A DNA stretch of 64,000 bases, from contig NZ_JABZEO010000006.1 of the NCBI RefSeq assembly GCF_013385175.1, forward strand, positions 62,001 to 126,000, read 5' to 3'. Positions within the stretch are counted from its first letter, which is position 1. Each line of letters begins with the position of its first letter. The DNA comes from Allochromatium humboldtianum. GTDB taxonomy: Bacteria; Pseudomonadota; Gammaproteobacteria; Chromatiales; Chromatiaceae. Made by a program: the position numbers and the translations under genes. This document shows positions 1 through 7,170 of this stretch, piece after piece. Under the pieces are notes generated by a model. That model ran no database searches. It was not told where the DNA came from and was given only the letters and a program-made list of their open reading frames with translations.

Positions 1-2
1 TG

Positions 3-2312
3 GAAGGCGGGCGCTTGGCCAACGGCGATCTCAACCTCTCGCTCGGCGATAGTCGCTGGGCCGGCGTCGCCGCCTCCGGCAGCCTGCGCCTCCCCTCCGG
101 TGCAGCCCTGCCCCAGGGCGAGGTACGGTTGCGCGCCGAGCGTCTAGCCGATCTCACTCCCTTGCTGGCACTCACGTCGCTTACGGCCTCCGACAAGGTT
201 CTGGCGGGCCGTTTGAGCGCGCACGTCCGTCTGGCGGAGACGGGTGTGGCTCACATCGAGGCCGAGGGCGACGGGCTGGCGCTGCCAGGGGCGATTCGGG
301 TCGAGACGCTGGCGTTGCGTGCCACGGTGACCGAGCCCTTGGACATCGCGAAGACCGAGGCGACACTCCGCCTTCAGGGGCTCGCGGTGCGAGGGATCGC
401 CGGAGATCTCTCCTTGACCGCACTGGGCAACGCGGCGGCACTCGATCTGACGGCAGACACCGCGCTGGAGACGCCGACCGGACCCGCCCGCATGACCGCG
501 AGAGCACGGCTCGATGGCCCCAGGCGGCGGTTGACCATTCAGCACCTGGAAGCAAGGGCGCACGACGAGCCTCTGCGACTGCTGGCCCCGACGACCCTCG
601 ACCTCGCGGATGGCGTGGCGGTGGATCGGCTGCGCCTCGCGCTGGGAGCGGGAGGCGGCCGAGGATCGGTGGAGATCGCCGGCCGCTTGGCGCCGACACT
701 CGATTGCGAGGCGTCCGTCGCCGATCTCTCCCTCGACGTGCTGAGGCGGTTCGCGACGGACCTGCCGCTGGCCGGCAGCTTGTCCGTGCAGGCGCGGCTA
801 GCCGGGGCGCCGAGCCGCGCGGTTGGCAACATTGGATTGCAGGTAGAGGACTTACGGCTAACCGAGGGCGCCGGCCGCAGCGTCCCGCCGGCTCGGATCA
901 CGGCCTCGGTCGACCTCGGGTCGGATGTGGCGCGGATCGACGCGCGCGCCGAGACCGGACCAAAGGCGGCTCTGCGCCTGCACGGACGCATCGGGCGCCA
1001 GTCGCCCATCGGGCGGGCTGGGCTCGACCTGCGGGCCGACGGGCGGATCGACCTCGACCTGCTCGACCCATTGCTGACGAGCGGTGGGCGCCAGGTCAGC
1101 GGACAGACCGTGCTCGCGACCGCCATCGGCGGCACCTGGGCCGAGCCGCGCCTGGATGGCAGGCTGCGGCTCGACGCGGCAACCTGGCGGGATCGCACCA
1201 TCGGGCTGGCGCTGACCGAGATCAGCGGCGCCTTGGCGCTCTTCGGCGAGACGATGCGGATCGATCAGCTCACCGCCCGAGCAGGACAGGGGAAAGTGAC
1301 GGTCAACGGCAGCGTCGGCCTGCTGTCCACTGATCTGCCGATGGACTTGCGACTCGTCGCGCGCGATGCCCGGCCGATTCAGTCGGACCGGCTCGCGATC
1401 GAGGGAGACGCCGACGTGCGGCTGCACGGCCAGGCGGCCGGGCGTTTGGATGCCGAGGGTGCGGTCCGGCTCAAGCGCGTCGAGATCCGACTGCCGGAGC
1501 GCCTGCCCGCCAGCCTCGCGACCCTGGAGGTGCGCGAGCGCGGCGAACGCCGGCAGCCGAGCCGCGGACAAAGGAATGCAGGGCCACGCTGGCAGCCGGA
1601 TGTCCAGCTCGACCTGCGGGTCTCCGCACCCAGCGCCATCGATGTGCAGGGGCGCGGGGTCCATGCAGAGCTTGGCGGCGAGGTGCAACTGCGGGGGCCT
1701 CTCGCAGCCCTCGATGCCACCGGCGGCGTGAATCTGGTACGCGGCCACTACGAGCTGGCCGGGCAAGCCCTGCGCTTCAGCCGAGGACGCCTCGATTTCG
1801 ACGGCGCCGCCGTACTGGACCCGAGCCTGGACCTGGAGGCACGCGCCAGCGTGTCCGGCAGCACGGCGATCCTCTCTGTCCTGGGAACCGCCAGCGCCCC
1901 GCGCATCGAGCTGCGGGGCGAGCCTGAGATGCCGCAGGATGAGGTGCTCTCCAGGCTACTCTTCGGCGTCGCCGGAGGGCGCCTGTCCCCTTTGCAGGCG
2001 ACGCGGTTGGGACTGGCGGCGGCGTCGATCAGCGGCATCGGCGGCGGAAAGGGTGTCGGGCTGCTCGACCGCGCGCGCACCGGACTCGGGCTGGAGCGCT
2101 TGTCGATCGGCACCGACGAACGGGGCGAGTCCCGCATCGAGAGCGGGCGCAATCTATCCGAGCGCGTCTACCTCGGGGCGCGCCAGGGCACGCGGGCAGG
2201 CGAGCCTCAAGGCGTGCTGCGCATCGACGCCACCCGCAACATCACGCTGGAAGCGGATGTCGGCACGAGCGGAGGGACGCGCGCGGGCGCGGCTTTCGAG
2301 CACGAATACTGA
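3..2312 (+). CDS. tamB: TamB-like translocation/assembly protein (5' truncated)
   Basis: About 770 C-terminal residues of a TamB/YtfN-type protein; the frame is open through the left edge, so the start lies outside the window (full-length members usually exceed 1100 residues). TamB is an inner-membrane-anchored periplasmic protein with a long beta-helical groove that works with the Omp85 protein TamA, or in lipid transport to the outer membrane. The sequence is a run of short amphipathic beta repeats rich in Leu, Arg and Asp. The last ~330 residues fit the conserved TamB C-terminal domain, including the typical stretch DEVLSRLLFG about 120 residues before the end. It ends in an aromatic residue (FEHEY), as in homologues. 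The tamA partner would be expected upstream, outside the window. Family assignment is firm; the symbol is by family. Confidence 0.85.
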   Translation, partial: EGGRLANGDLNLSLGDSRWAGVAASGSLRLPSGAALPQGEVRLRAERLADLTPLLALTSLTASDKVLAGRLSAHVRLAETGVAHIEAEGDGLALPGAIRVETLALRATVTEPLDIAKTEATLRLQGLAVRGIAGDLSLTALGNAAALDLTADTALETPTGPARMTARARLDGPRRRLTIQHLEARAHDEPLRLLAPTTLDLADGVAVDRLRLALGAGGGRGSVEIAGRLAPTLDCEASVADLSLDVLRRFATDLPLAGSLSVQARLAGAPSRAVGNIGLQVEDLRLTEGAGRSVPPARITASVDLGSDVARIDARAETGPKAALRLHGRIGRQSPIGRAGLDLRADGRIDLDLLDPLLTSGGRQVSGQTVLATAIGGTWAEPRLDGRLRLDAATWRDRTIGLALTEISGALALFGETMRIDQLTARAGQGKVTVNGSVGLLSTDLPMDLRLVARDARPIQSDRLAIEGDADVRLHGQAAGRLDAEGAVRLKRVEIRLPERLPASLATLEVRERGERRQPSRGQRNAGPRWQPDVQLDLRVSAPSAIDVQGRGVHAELGGEVQLRGPLAALDATGGVNLVRGHYELAGQALRFSRGRLDFDGAAVLDPSLDLEARASVSGSTAILSVLGTASAPRIELRGEPEMPQDEVLSRLLFGVAGGRLSPLQATRLGLAAASISGIGGGKGVGLLDRARTGLGLERLSIGTDERGESRIESGRNLSERVYLGARQGTRAGEPQGVLRIDATRNITLEADVGTSGGTRAGAAFEHEY

Positions 2313-2319
2313 GCGCGCC

Positions 2320-2487
2320 GACGCATCCAGCGCAAGCCGGGCGTGGCGATGATCCCAAGCGCCGGATGGACCATGGCCAAGTCGGCGTCATCGCGCTTCT
2401 ACCAGCGCACCAACAGGCGACGGAAACGATAGTCCGCCAGCGGGGCCTTGGTCATCTCGAACAGATCCCGGTGGCGTTGAGCGCATT
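2320..2487 (-). pseudogene. relic of an IS-type transposase C-terminus
   Basis: Reading the minus strand of this gap gives a decayed frame. One stretch reads RFRRLLVRW, then an amber stop, then KRDDADLAMVHPALGIIA. This resembles the C-terminal pattern of IS5-group transposases, roughly RR(I/L)xxRYEKRxxxYLAM followed by hydrophobics. No inverted repeats or target duplication were found, and the rest of the element is missing. The call rests on one short motif and could be chance; it is recorded because the 330-bp gap between tamB and the YihY gene otherwise holds nothing recognisable. Confidence 0.33.
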
Positions 2488-2642
2488 CCATTGACAGCCG
2501 ATGCGCAATACAAACAAGATCTCATCCATCACGACCCGATCCTCGATCCGGCGCCGATGGCAGCCCAACGGATGGGCCGGCGTCCTCACTAGCGCACCCG
2601 CAGACCTACTTGGACCGTCAATCGCTCGCACCCTATTCGCCT

Positions 2643-3560
2643 ATGCGCGCTCTCCTGGCCATGATGAAGGGATGGATCGGCATCGTTCGCGGTGGCGTTG
2701 CGATCTGGCTCGAGCACAATCCCTTCGTCCACGCAGGCTCCCTCGCCTTCTTCACGCTGTTCTCGCTCGCGCCGACGCTCATCATCGCCGTCACGGTCAT
2801 CGGCGTCGTCCTGGGACAAAGCGCGGCCCAAGGCGAGATCGTGGCGCAGCTTCAGGACACCATGGGCATCGAGGCCGCCGCAGCGGTCGAGCAGGCGGTG
2901 CTGATGTCCCGTGTCGAGGCAACCGGCTTGATGCCGACCTTGCTCGGCATCGCCGCGATCCTCATCGGAGCGACCACCGTGTTCGCGCAGCTGCGCTACT
3001 CCCTCAATGTCCTCTGGGGCGTTCGACCAAACCCAGGTCGCAGCGGCCTTTGGCGCCTCGCCAAGGGGCGTGTCCTGGGACTTTTCGTCGTGCTGCTGAT
3101 CGGCCTGGGACTCCTGCTGTACTTCGTATCGGCCATCGGGCTGCAGACACTGGCGGCGTCGCTCGATCCCTCCATGCTCCCGCCCGACCTATCGCAAGAC
3201 GACCTGCTTGGCGGCGCGCGATGGCTCGTGGCCATCGTGATCGGAGCCCTCTTCATCGCGACGCTGTTCAAGGTGCTCCCGGATGTCGTCGTAACCTGGC
3301 AGGACGTCCTCCCCGGCGCCTTGGCCACCTCCCTGATGCTCTCCGGCGGACGCTACGGCATCGCGACCTATCTCTCGAAGACTGCGATCACCTCGACCTA
3401 TGGAGCCGCCGCCTCGGTCTTGATCGTGCTGTTCTGGGTCTACTTCTCGGCGCTTATCCTGCTGCTCGGCGCGGCCTTGACCCGCGCGCACCTCACGGCA
3501 CGCGGCAGGCCCGTCATCCCCCGCGGCTCGGCGGTCAAGGTGGTGCAAGAGCTGATCTGA
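2643..3560 (+). CDS. YihY/BrkB family inner-membrane protein
   Basis: A protein of 305 residues from the ATG at 2643, with about six hydrophobic segments, typical in length for the YihY/virulence factor BrkB family (once called ribonuclease BN in error). N-terminal markers are HNPF-like (EHNPFVHAGSLAFFTLFSLA) and the ALAxxTLxSLAP-type segment. The loop after the second membrane helix has the family pattern QLRYSLNVLWGV, and the C-terminal part has the conserved segment ending in YFSALILLLGAALTRA. The function of the family is unknown. A TTG at 2610 would add 11 residues, but neither start has a clear ribosome binding site. The gene converges on pldA, with a small CGGCC/GGCCG hairpin in the 100-bp gap. 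Confidence 0.85.
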   Translation: MRALLAMMKGWIGIVRGGVAIWLEHNPFVHAGSLAFFTLFSLAPTLIIAVTVIGVVLGQSAAQGEIVAQLQDTMGIEAAAAVEQAVLMSRVEATGLMPTLLGIAAILIGATTVFAQLRYSLNVLWGVRPNPGRSGLWRLAKGRVLGLFVVLLIGLGLLLYFVSAIGLQTLAASLDPSMLPPDLSQDDLLGGARWLVAIVIGALFIATLFKVLPDVVVTWQDVLPGALATSLMLSGGRYGIATYLSKTAITSTYGAAASVLIVLFWVYFSALILLLGAALTRAHLTARGRPVIPRGSAVKVVQELI

Positions 3561-3596
3561 GCCTCAGGCTGCAACGCGGAAACGGCCTCTTTCAGC

Positions 3597-3612
3597 CGGC
3601 CATTCCTGGCCG
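3597..3612. other. small hairpin between convergent genes
   Basis: CGGCC, ATTCCT loop, GGCCG; a slightly longer outer pairing (ACGGCC with GGCCGT) surrounds it. There is no T-run, so it is at best a weak terminator for the YihY gene and pldA, which converge here. Confidence 0.3.
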
Positions 3613-3661
3613 TCAAGATCAGTTGCTGGAGCCGGTCAAGACTCAGGTCAGGTCTCCGCGA

Positions 3662-4747
3662 CTAGAGCTGATCGTTGAGGGTCACACCGATTCCGATCAC
3701 GTTTTGCTTCCAGTTGTAATCGATGAGGCTTTCCCCGTAGCCGGTGAAGCCCTTGACGTAACCACGCAGTGAGCCGAAGAGCTTCGGCGTGATCCAGGTG
3801 ATCTGCGCCGCACCCTTGTCGGCCGAAGGATTGCCGCGCGCCATCAGTGAGAAGCTATGGCCTCGCCACTTGTAGAAGGCGGTGATATCGCCATAGCCGT
3901 AGTAGTCCGTGATGTTCGGATTGTCGTCATCGCCGTCGTCGATAACGACCCAAGACCGCATCAAGACCGCGAAGTCGCCCCGCTCGATACCGAACTCGGC
4001 GAAGAGACGGTCCCAACTGCGAGAGATGGGATCCGCTCGGCCATTGGATTGGTGCGTATAGCCGACGTTGAGCAGCCGCCAATGGAAATCGCCGAAGGAT
4101 AGACCCGGGCGAAAGCTCGCCATCAGCTCAGGCATGTAGTTGGTCTCGCGAAAGGGGCGAGAAAGGTCGGCATTGTAGACCTGCCATTGACTCTGCTGGG
4201 TGTAGGCGCCCCAGATGCCGAAGCGCCGATCGTCAGTGGCCCAGAGCCGCGTCTTGAAGCTGATCTGAAACTCGGCCTCGGTGGACTGCATCTCCACGCC
4301 CGGCTCTTGCGTCGCGTCGAACAGCGTCTCGAAGGGCGCCTCGTTGGGCCGACTGGAATAGGTCGCGAAAAGCAGGTAGTTGGGACGATAGGTGTCGATG
4401 GTGTAGCGCTTGGAATCGGCGTTGAAGCCCCAGGCCTCGTCGATCAGGGAGGTCTCGCCAGCTGACTCGACCTCATCGGGCGCGATGAGCGGCGTGCTCG
4501 ACTGCGCCACTGGAGCCGCGGGGGCCGCCATGGGCGACGTCGTCGGCTCTGACTGCACCAGGTCAGCAGCGCGCCCGTTGACGCGGTCGTAGCAGGCGAG
4601 TCGTTCCATGTCGCTGGTGATCGCCACGCATGCGGCGGAGCCGGCAGGCTGCAAGCCCGCCAGTGCATGGGCGCTCGTGAACGTGAGGCCCACGAGCATG
4701 GCCGCGAGCAGAGGGGTCGAGTGGGATGAGTGGGATGGATTGTCCAT
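3662..4747 (-). CDS. pldA: outer-membrane phospholipase A1
   Basis: A protein of 361 residues with a signal peptide ending near residue 30 (SAHALA). A short N-terminal Cys-containing segment (ACVAITSDMERLACYD) is common in environmental members. The OMPLA barrel begins near residue 118. The active-site block is YTHQSNGRADP, giving His232 and Ser234, which align with His142 and Ser144 of the E. coli enzyme. The C-terminal GYGESLIDYN and the terminal strand are conserved. The enzyme hydrolyses phospholipids in the outer leaflet when the membrane is perturbed. The residue aligned with the third catalytic residue, Asn156 (SRSWNR in E. coli), is Asp246 here (SRSWDR). The family assignment is firm; activity is probable. 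Confidence 0.92.
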   Translation of the reverse strand: MDNPSHSSHSTPLLAAMLVGLTFTSAHALAGLQPAGSAACVAITSDMERLACYDRVNGRAADLVQSEPTTSPMAAPAAPVAQSSTPLIAPDEVESAGETSLIDEAWGFNADSKRYTIDTYRPNYLLFATYSSRPNEAPFETLFDATQEPGVEMQSTEAEFQISFKTRLWATDDRRFGIWGAYTQQSQWQVYNADLSRPFRETNYMPELMASFRPGLSFGDFHWRLLNVGYTHQSNGRADPISRSWDRLFAEFGIERGDFAVLMRSWVVIDDGDDDNPNITDYYGYGDITAFYKWRGHSFSLMARGNPSADKGAAQITWITPKLFGSLRGYVKGFTGYGESLIDYNWKQNVIGIGVTLNDQL

Positions 4748-5133
4748 GAGCCAGTCCGCTCCATTGCGGAAGAAAGAATCTAAGAATCTGAAAAGAGCCG
4801 TTGAACCGCAAAGGGCACAAAGAGCGCAAAGGGTTTCAACATATTGTTCGCGAAATCATGCTCACCCAAAGGGTGAAGCGACGCCGCAAAGCAAGCCATC
4901 GACGTGAGCCAGTAGCGCGCTCAGGCGGCAAAGATCATAGCCCCAGCAAAGGCATCCGCCAATGAATCGCGTAGACTGGCATGGACCGCGACGAAGCCCA
5001 GCCGCAGAGAGCAGAGCGCCAGGGCCGAGAACTCGGCGAGTGTGGATACAGACGCCTTGAGCCGCAACGGCTCGCAGGCCGGAACCAAGACATAAACCCG
5101 TACCAGCACCACGTAGGCAGCGATTCATGCATA
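4748..5133. other. non-coding gap upstream of pldA
   Basis: No convincing gene. It carries the repeat element at 4800-4840 and a CACCCAAAGGGTG palindrome (near 4862-4874). Open frames of about 60-88 codons on the minus strand at 4862-5132 overlap one another in all three frames and have no ribosome binding sites; I treat them as GC-driven. Confidence 0.6.
4800..4840. repeat. short element of cgcaaaggg units with terminal inverted repeats
   Basis: A 41-bp element beginning GTTGAA and ending TTCAAC (perfect inverted ends). It contains three near-identical 9-mers in tandem order: CGCAAAGGG, CACAAAGAG, CGCAAAGGG. Similar CGCAAAG-rich sequences are seen between genes of many proteobacteria. Only one copy was noticed in this window. 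Confidence 0.5.
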
Positions 5134-5161
5134 TTGCTATTTTAAAACTTTCTTATATACT
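5134..5161 (+). promoter_or_regulatory. sigma70-like promoter for the secreted protein gene
   Basis: TTGCTA (5134-5139), a 16-bp spacer, then TATACT (5156-5161), in the only AT-rich patch of the region (about 5128-5165). A leader of roughly 90 nt precedes the ATG at 5255. Confidence 0.5.
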
Positions 5162-5254
5162 AAAGCGCGTTTGCTGCTGAAAACAACAGAATGCAGATCC
5201 GGATTCGGTTCTGAACAACGCTGAAAAATAACGTCTTTCCCAAAGGTGTGTCAC

Positions 5255-5827
5255 ATGAAACTGATCCAAGCCGCCTCCGCCATCGCGCTCGCCGCCGCCA
5301 CGACCACGGCCTTCGCCTGGTATGCCGCGCCCTATCAACCCGTCGCCCCGACGGCCGATCAGCACAAGGCGTTGATCGAACAGCAGCAGGCGATGCTGGA
5401 GCAGCACGACAAGGCCATGCGCGAGGCGTTCGAGGCGCAGCGCCGGTTCGCCGAGCAGCAACTGGCCTGGGCCGATCAGAACCGCCCGGCCTGGCCCGCG
5501 TTCCCGGAGCGGCCGGCCATGCCTGAGTTCGGTCAGTATCCGGAGGCGCCCGAGTTCCCCGAGATGCCCGAATTCGGCCAGTTCCCGGCCATGCCCGAGT
5601 CGCTGGACGCCCGTCGCAAGGAGATGGACGCCTATCGCGAGCAGACCAAGCAGCGGATCGAGGAGCGCCGCGCGGCCATGAAGCAGTGGAGCGAAGAGCG
5701 TCGCGCCCAGCATCCGACCCGCCATATCGGCGAGCCGCTGAGCCGCGCCTTCCCCGAACACCCCTACCCCATGATGCCTCAGCATCAGGCCCAGGCTCCA
5801 GCCGAGTCTTCGACTCAGACCCGTTGA
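5255..5827 (+). CDS. small secreted Pro/Gln/Glu-rich protein with MPEFGQ repeats
   Basis: A protein of 190 residues from ATG 5255, preceded by AAGG eight bases upstream (an in-frame GTG at 5246 would add three residues). It has a signal peptide cut after TAFA, followed by WYAAPYQP. Residues ~35-75 and 125-155 are charged and Gln/Glu/Arg-rich, and likely form coiled coils. Between them lies a proline-rich linker with an imperfect repeat, PAMPEFGQYPE / PEMPEFGQFPAMPE. There are no cysteines. I do not recognise the family. With a dedicated promoter and a very strong terminator it looks like an abundant single-gene unit, perhaps a structural extracytoplasmic protein. Comparison with the sulfur globule proteins of purple sulfur bacteria would be sensible, but no identity is claimed. 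Confidence 0.75.
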   Translation: MKLIQAASAIALAAATTTAFAWYAAPYQPVAPTADQHKALIEQQQAMLEQHDKAMREAFEAQRRFAEQQLAWADQNRPAWPAFPERPAMPEFGQYPEAPEFPEMPEFGQFPAMPESLDARRKEMDAYREQTKQRIEERRAAMKQWSEERRAQHPTRHIGEPLSRAFPEHPYPMMPQHQAQAPAESSTQTR

Positions 5828-5880
5828 AGCGACTCGCCGGGTCGAGGGATTGACCCGAAGGCGAGACTCTGAGACAACGA

Positions 5881-5915
5881 ACGGCCCCATCATTCCGGTG
5901 ATGGGGCCGTTTGCG
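5881..5915 (+). terminator. strong intrinsic terminator
   Basis: A perfect 12-bp stem, ACGGCCCCATCA and TGATGGGGCCGT, with loop TTCCGG, followed by TTGCGTTT. It lies 54 bp after the stop of the secreted protein gene and isolates it from the RND genes. Confidence 0.85.
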
Positions 5916-6054
5916 TTTCGGTGACGTTGGGAACTCTCGATGGAGCCGAGCACCTAACCTGCTTTCCCGAGCAGTCTATATGGGTGCGGCGAGCAACGAA
6001 CCGCGCCGATCGCGACCAGTGTTCAGAGAGACCTCACAGAGCGAGTCCCGACCG

Positions 6055-7170
6055 ATGCGCGTTTTCTCGATACCGATACTGCCGGCGATGCTGATCTGGC
6101 TGGTTGTGCCGAACGTCTGGGCCGCCAAGCCCGGCGGAGCGCCGACCGCCACGCCCGTTGTAGCGGCCGAGGCGCGCGTCCAGCCGCTCAGCGAACGGGT
6201 CGAGGCGCTGGGTACGCTCCAGGCCAATGAGTCGGTGGCCATCACCTCCAAGGTGACGGAAACCATCTCTGTGGTGCATTTCGACGACAATCAGCGGGTG
6301 CGCGCCGGTGATCCACTGGTCGAGATGACCAGCGCCGAGGAACATGCCCTGCTCGAAGAGGCCAGTGTGCGGGCGCGCGAGGCCGAGCGTCAGTACAACC
6401 GCGTCCGCTCGCTGGTGGCCCAGCGTTCGGCCTCCGAATCCCTGCTCGACGAACGCAAGCGCGATCTCGACACCGCGCGCGCCCTGCTCACCGCCATCGA
6501 GTCGCGCGTGGCCGACCGCTTCCTCAAGGCCCCCTTCGACGGCGTGCTGGGTCTGCGCAACGTCAGCCAGGGCGCGCTGGTCGAACCGGGCGACCTGATC
6601 ACCACGCTCGACGACGACCGACTGATGAAGCTCGACTTCAGCGTGCCCAGCGTCCATCTGGCCTCACTCCAGCCCGGACTGGGCATCGAGGCGACCAGCT
6701 CGGCCTTTGGCGCGCGCGTCTTCAAGGGCGTGGTGCGCGGGGTCGACAGCCGGGTCGATCCGGTCACGCGCTCGGTGCGGGTGCGCGCCATCCTGCCCAA
6801 TCCCGACTTCACGCTCAAACCCGGACTGCTGATGCGCGTGGTGCTGATGCTCGATCCGCGCGAGGCGCTCACCGTACCCGAGGCGGCGATCCTGCATCGC
6901 GGACAGGAGCACTTCGTCCTGCGGCTGTCCGAGGGTGAGGCCGGAATCACCGCTGAACGGACCCGGATCCGGATCGGCACGCGCATTCCCGGCTGGGTCG
7001 AGGTGCGCGACGGACTGGCGCCGGGCGAGCGTGTCGTCACCGAGGGTCAGGAGAAGGTCAGACCCGGTCAGCCGCTACGTTTGATTCCAAGCCCAGGTTC
7101 CGACCCCGACGCCTCGGCCAAGAGCCAATCCCAGAACCCGACCGACACCACAGCGGGCCGGATGCCGTGA
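6055..7170 (+). CDS. RND efflux periplasmic adaptor (membrane fusion protein)
   Basis: A protein of 371 residues from ATG 6055, where a signal peptide begins (MRVFSIPILP, cleavage near VWAAKP); an upstream in-frame extension to 5911 runs through non-homologous sequence. It has the HlyD/AcrA-type fold. The lipoyl half-motifs flank a short coiled-coil hairpin at residues ~90-155; the second half reads APFDGVLGLRNVSQGALVEPGDLI. Beta-barrel and membrane-proximal domains follow. It bridges the inner-membrane pump and an outer-membrane channel. Its stop overlaps the GTG start of the pump gene by 4 nt, so the two are translated together. Substrate unknown. Confidence 0.9.
   Translation: MRVFSIPILPAMLIWLVVPNVWAAKPGGAPTATPVVAAEARVQPLSERVEALGTLQANESVAITSKVTETISVVHFDDNQRVRAGDPLVEMTSAEEHALLEEASVRAREAERQYNRVRSLVAQRSASESLLDERKRDLDTARALLTAIESRVADRFLKAPFDGVLGLRNVSQGALVEPGDLITTLDDDRLMKLDFSVPSVHLASLQPGLGIEATSSAFGARVFKGVVRGVDSRVDPVTRSVRVRAILPNPDFTLKPGLLMRVVLMLDPREALTVPEAAILHRGQEHFVLRLSEGEAGITAERTRIRIGTRIPGWVEVRDGLAPGERVVTEGQEKVRPGQPLRLIPSPGSDPDASAKSQSQNPTDTTAGRMP

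Noticed and set aside
4921-5132. Three overlapping minus-strand open frames of 60-88 codons in the pldA upstream gap
   Set aside because: All frames are open at once, there is no ribosome binding site, and no family resemblance was seen.
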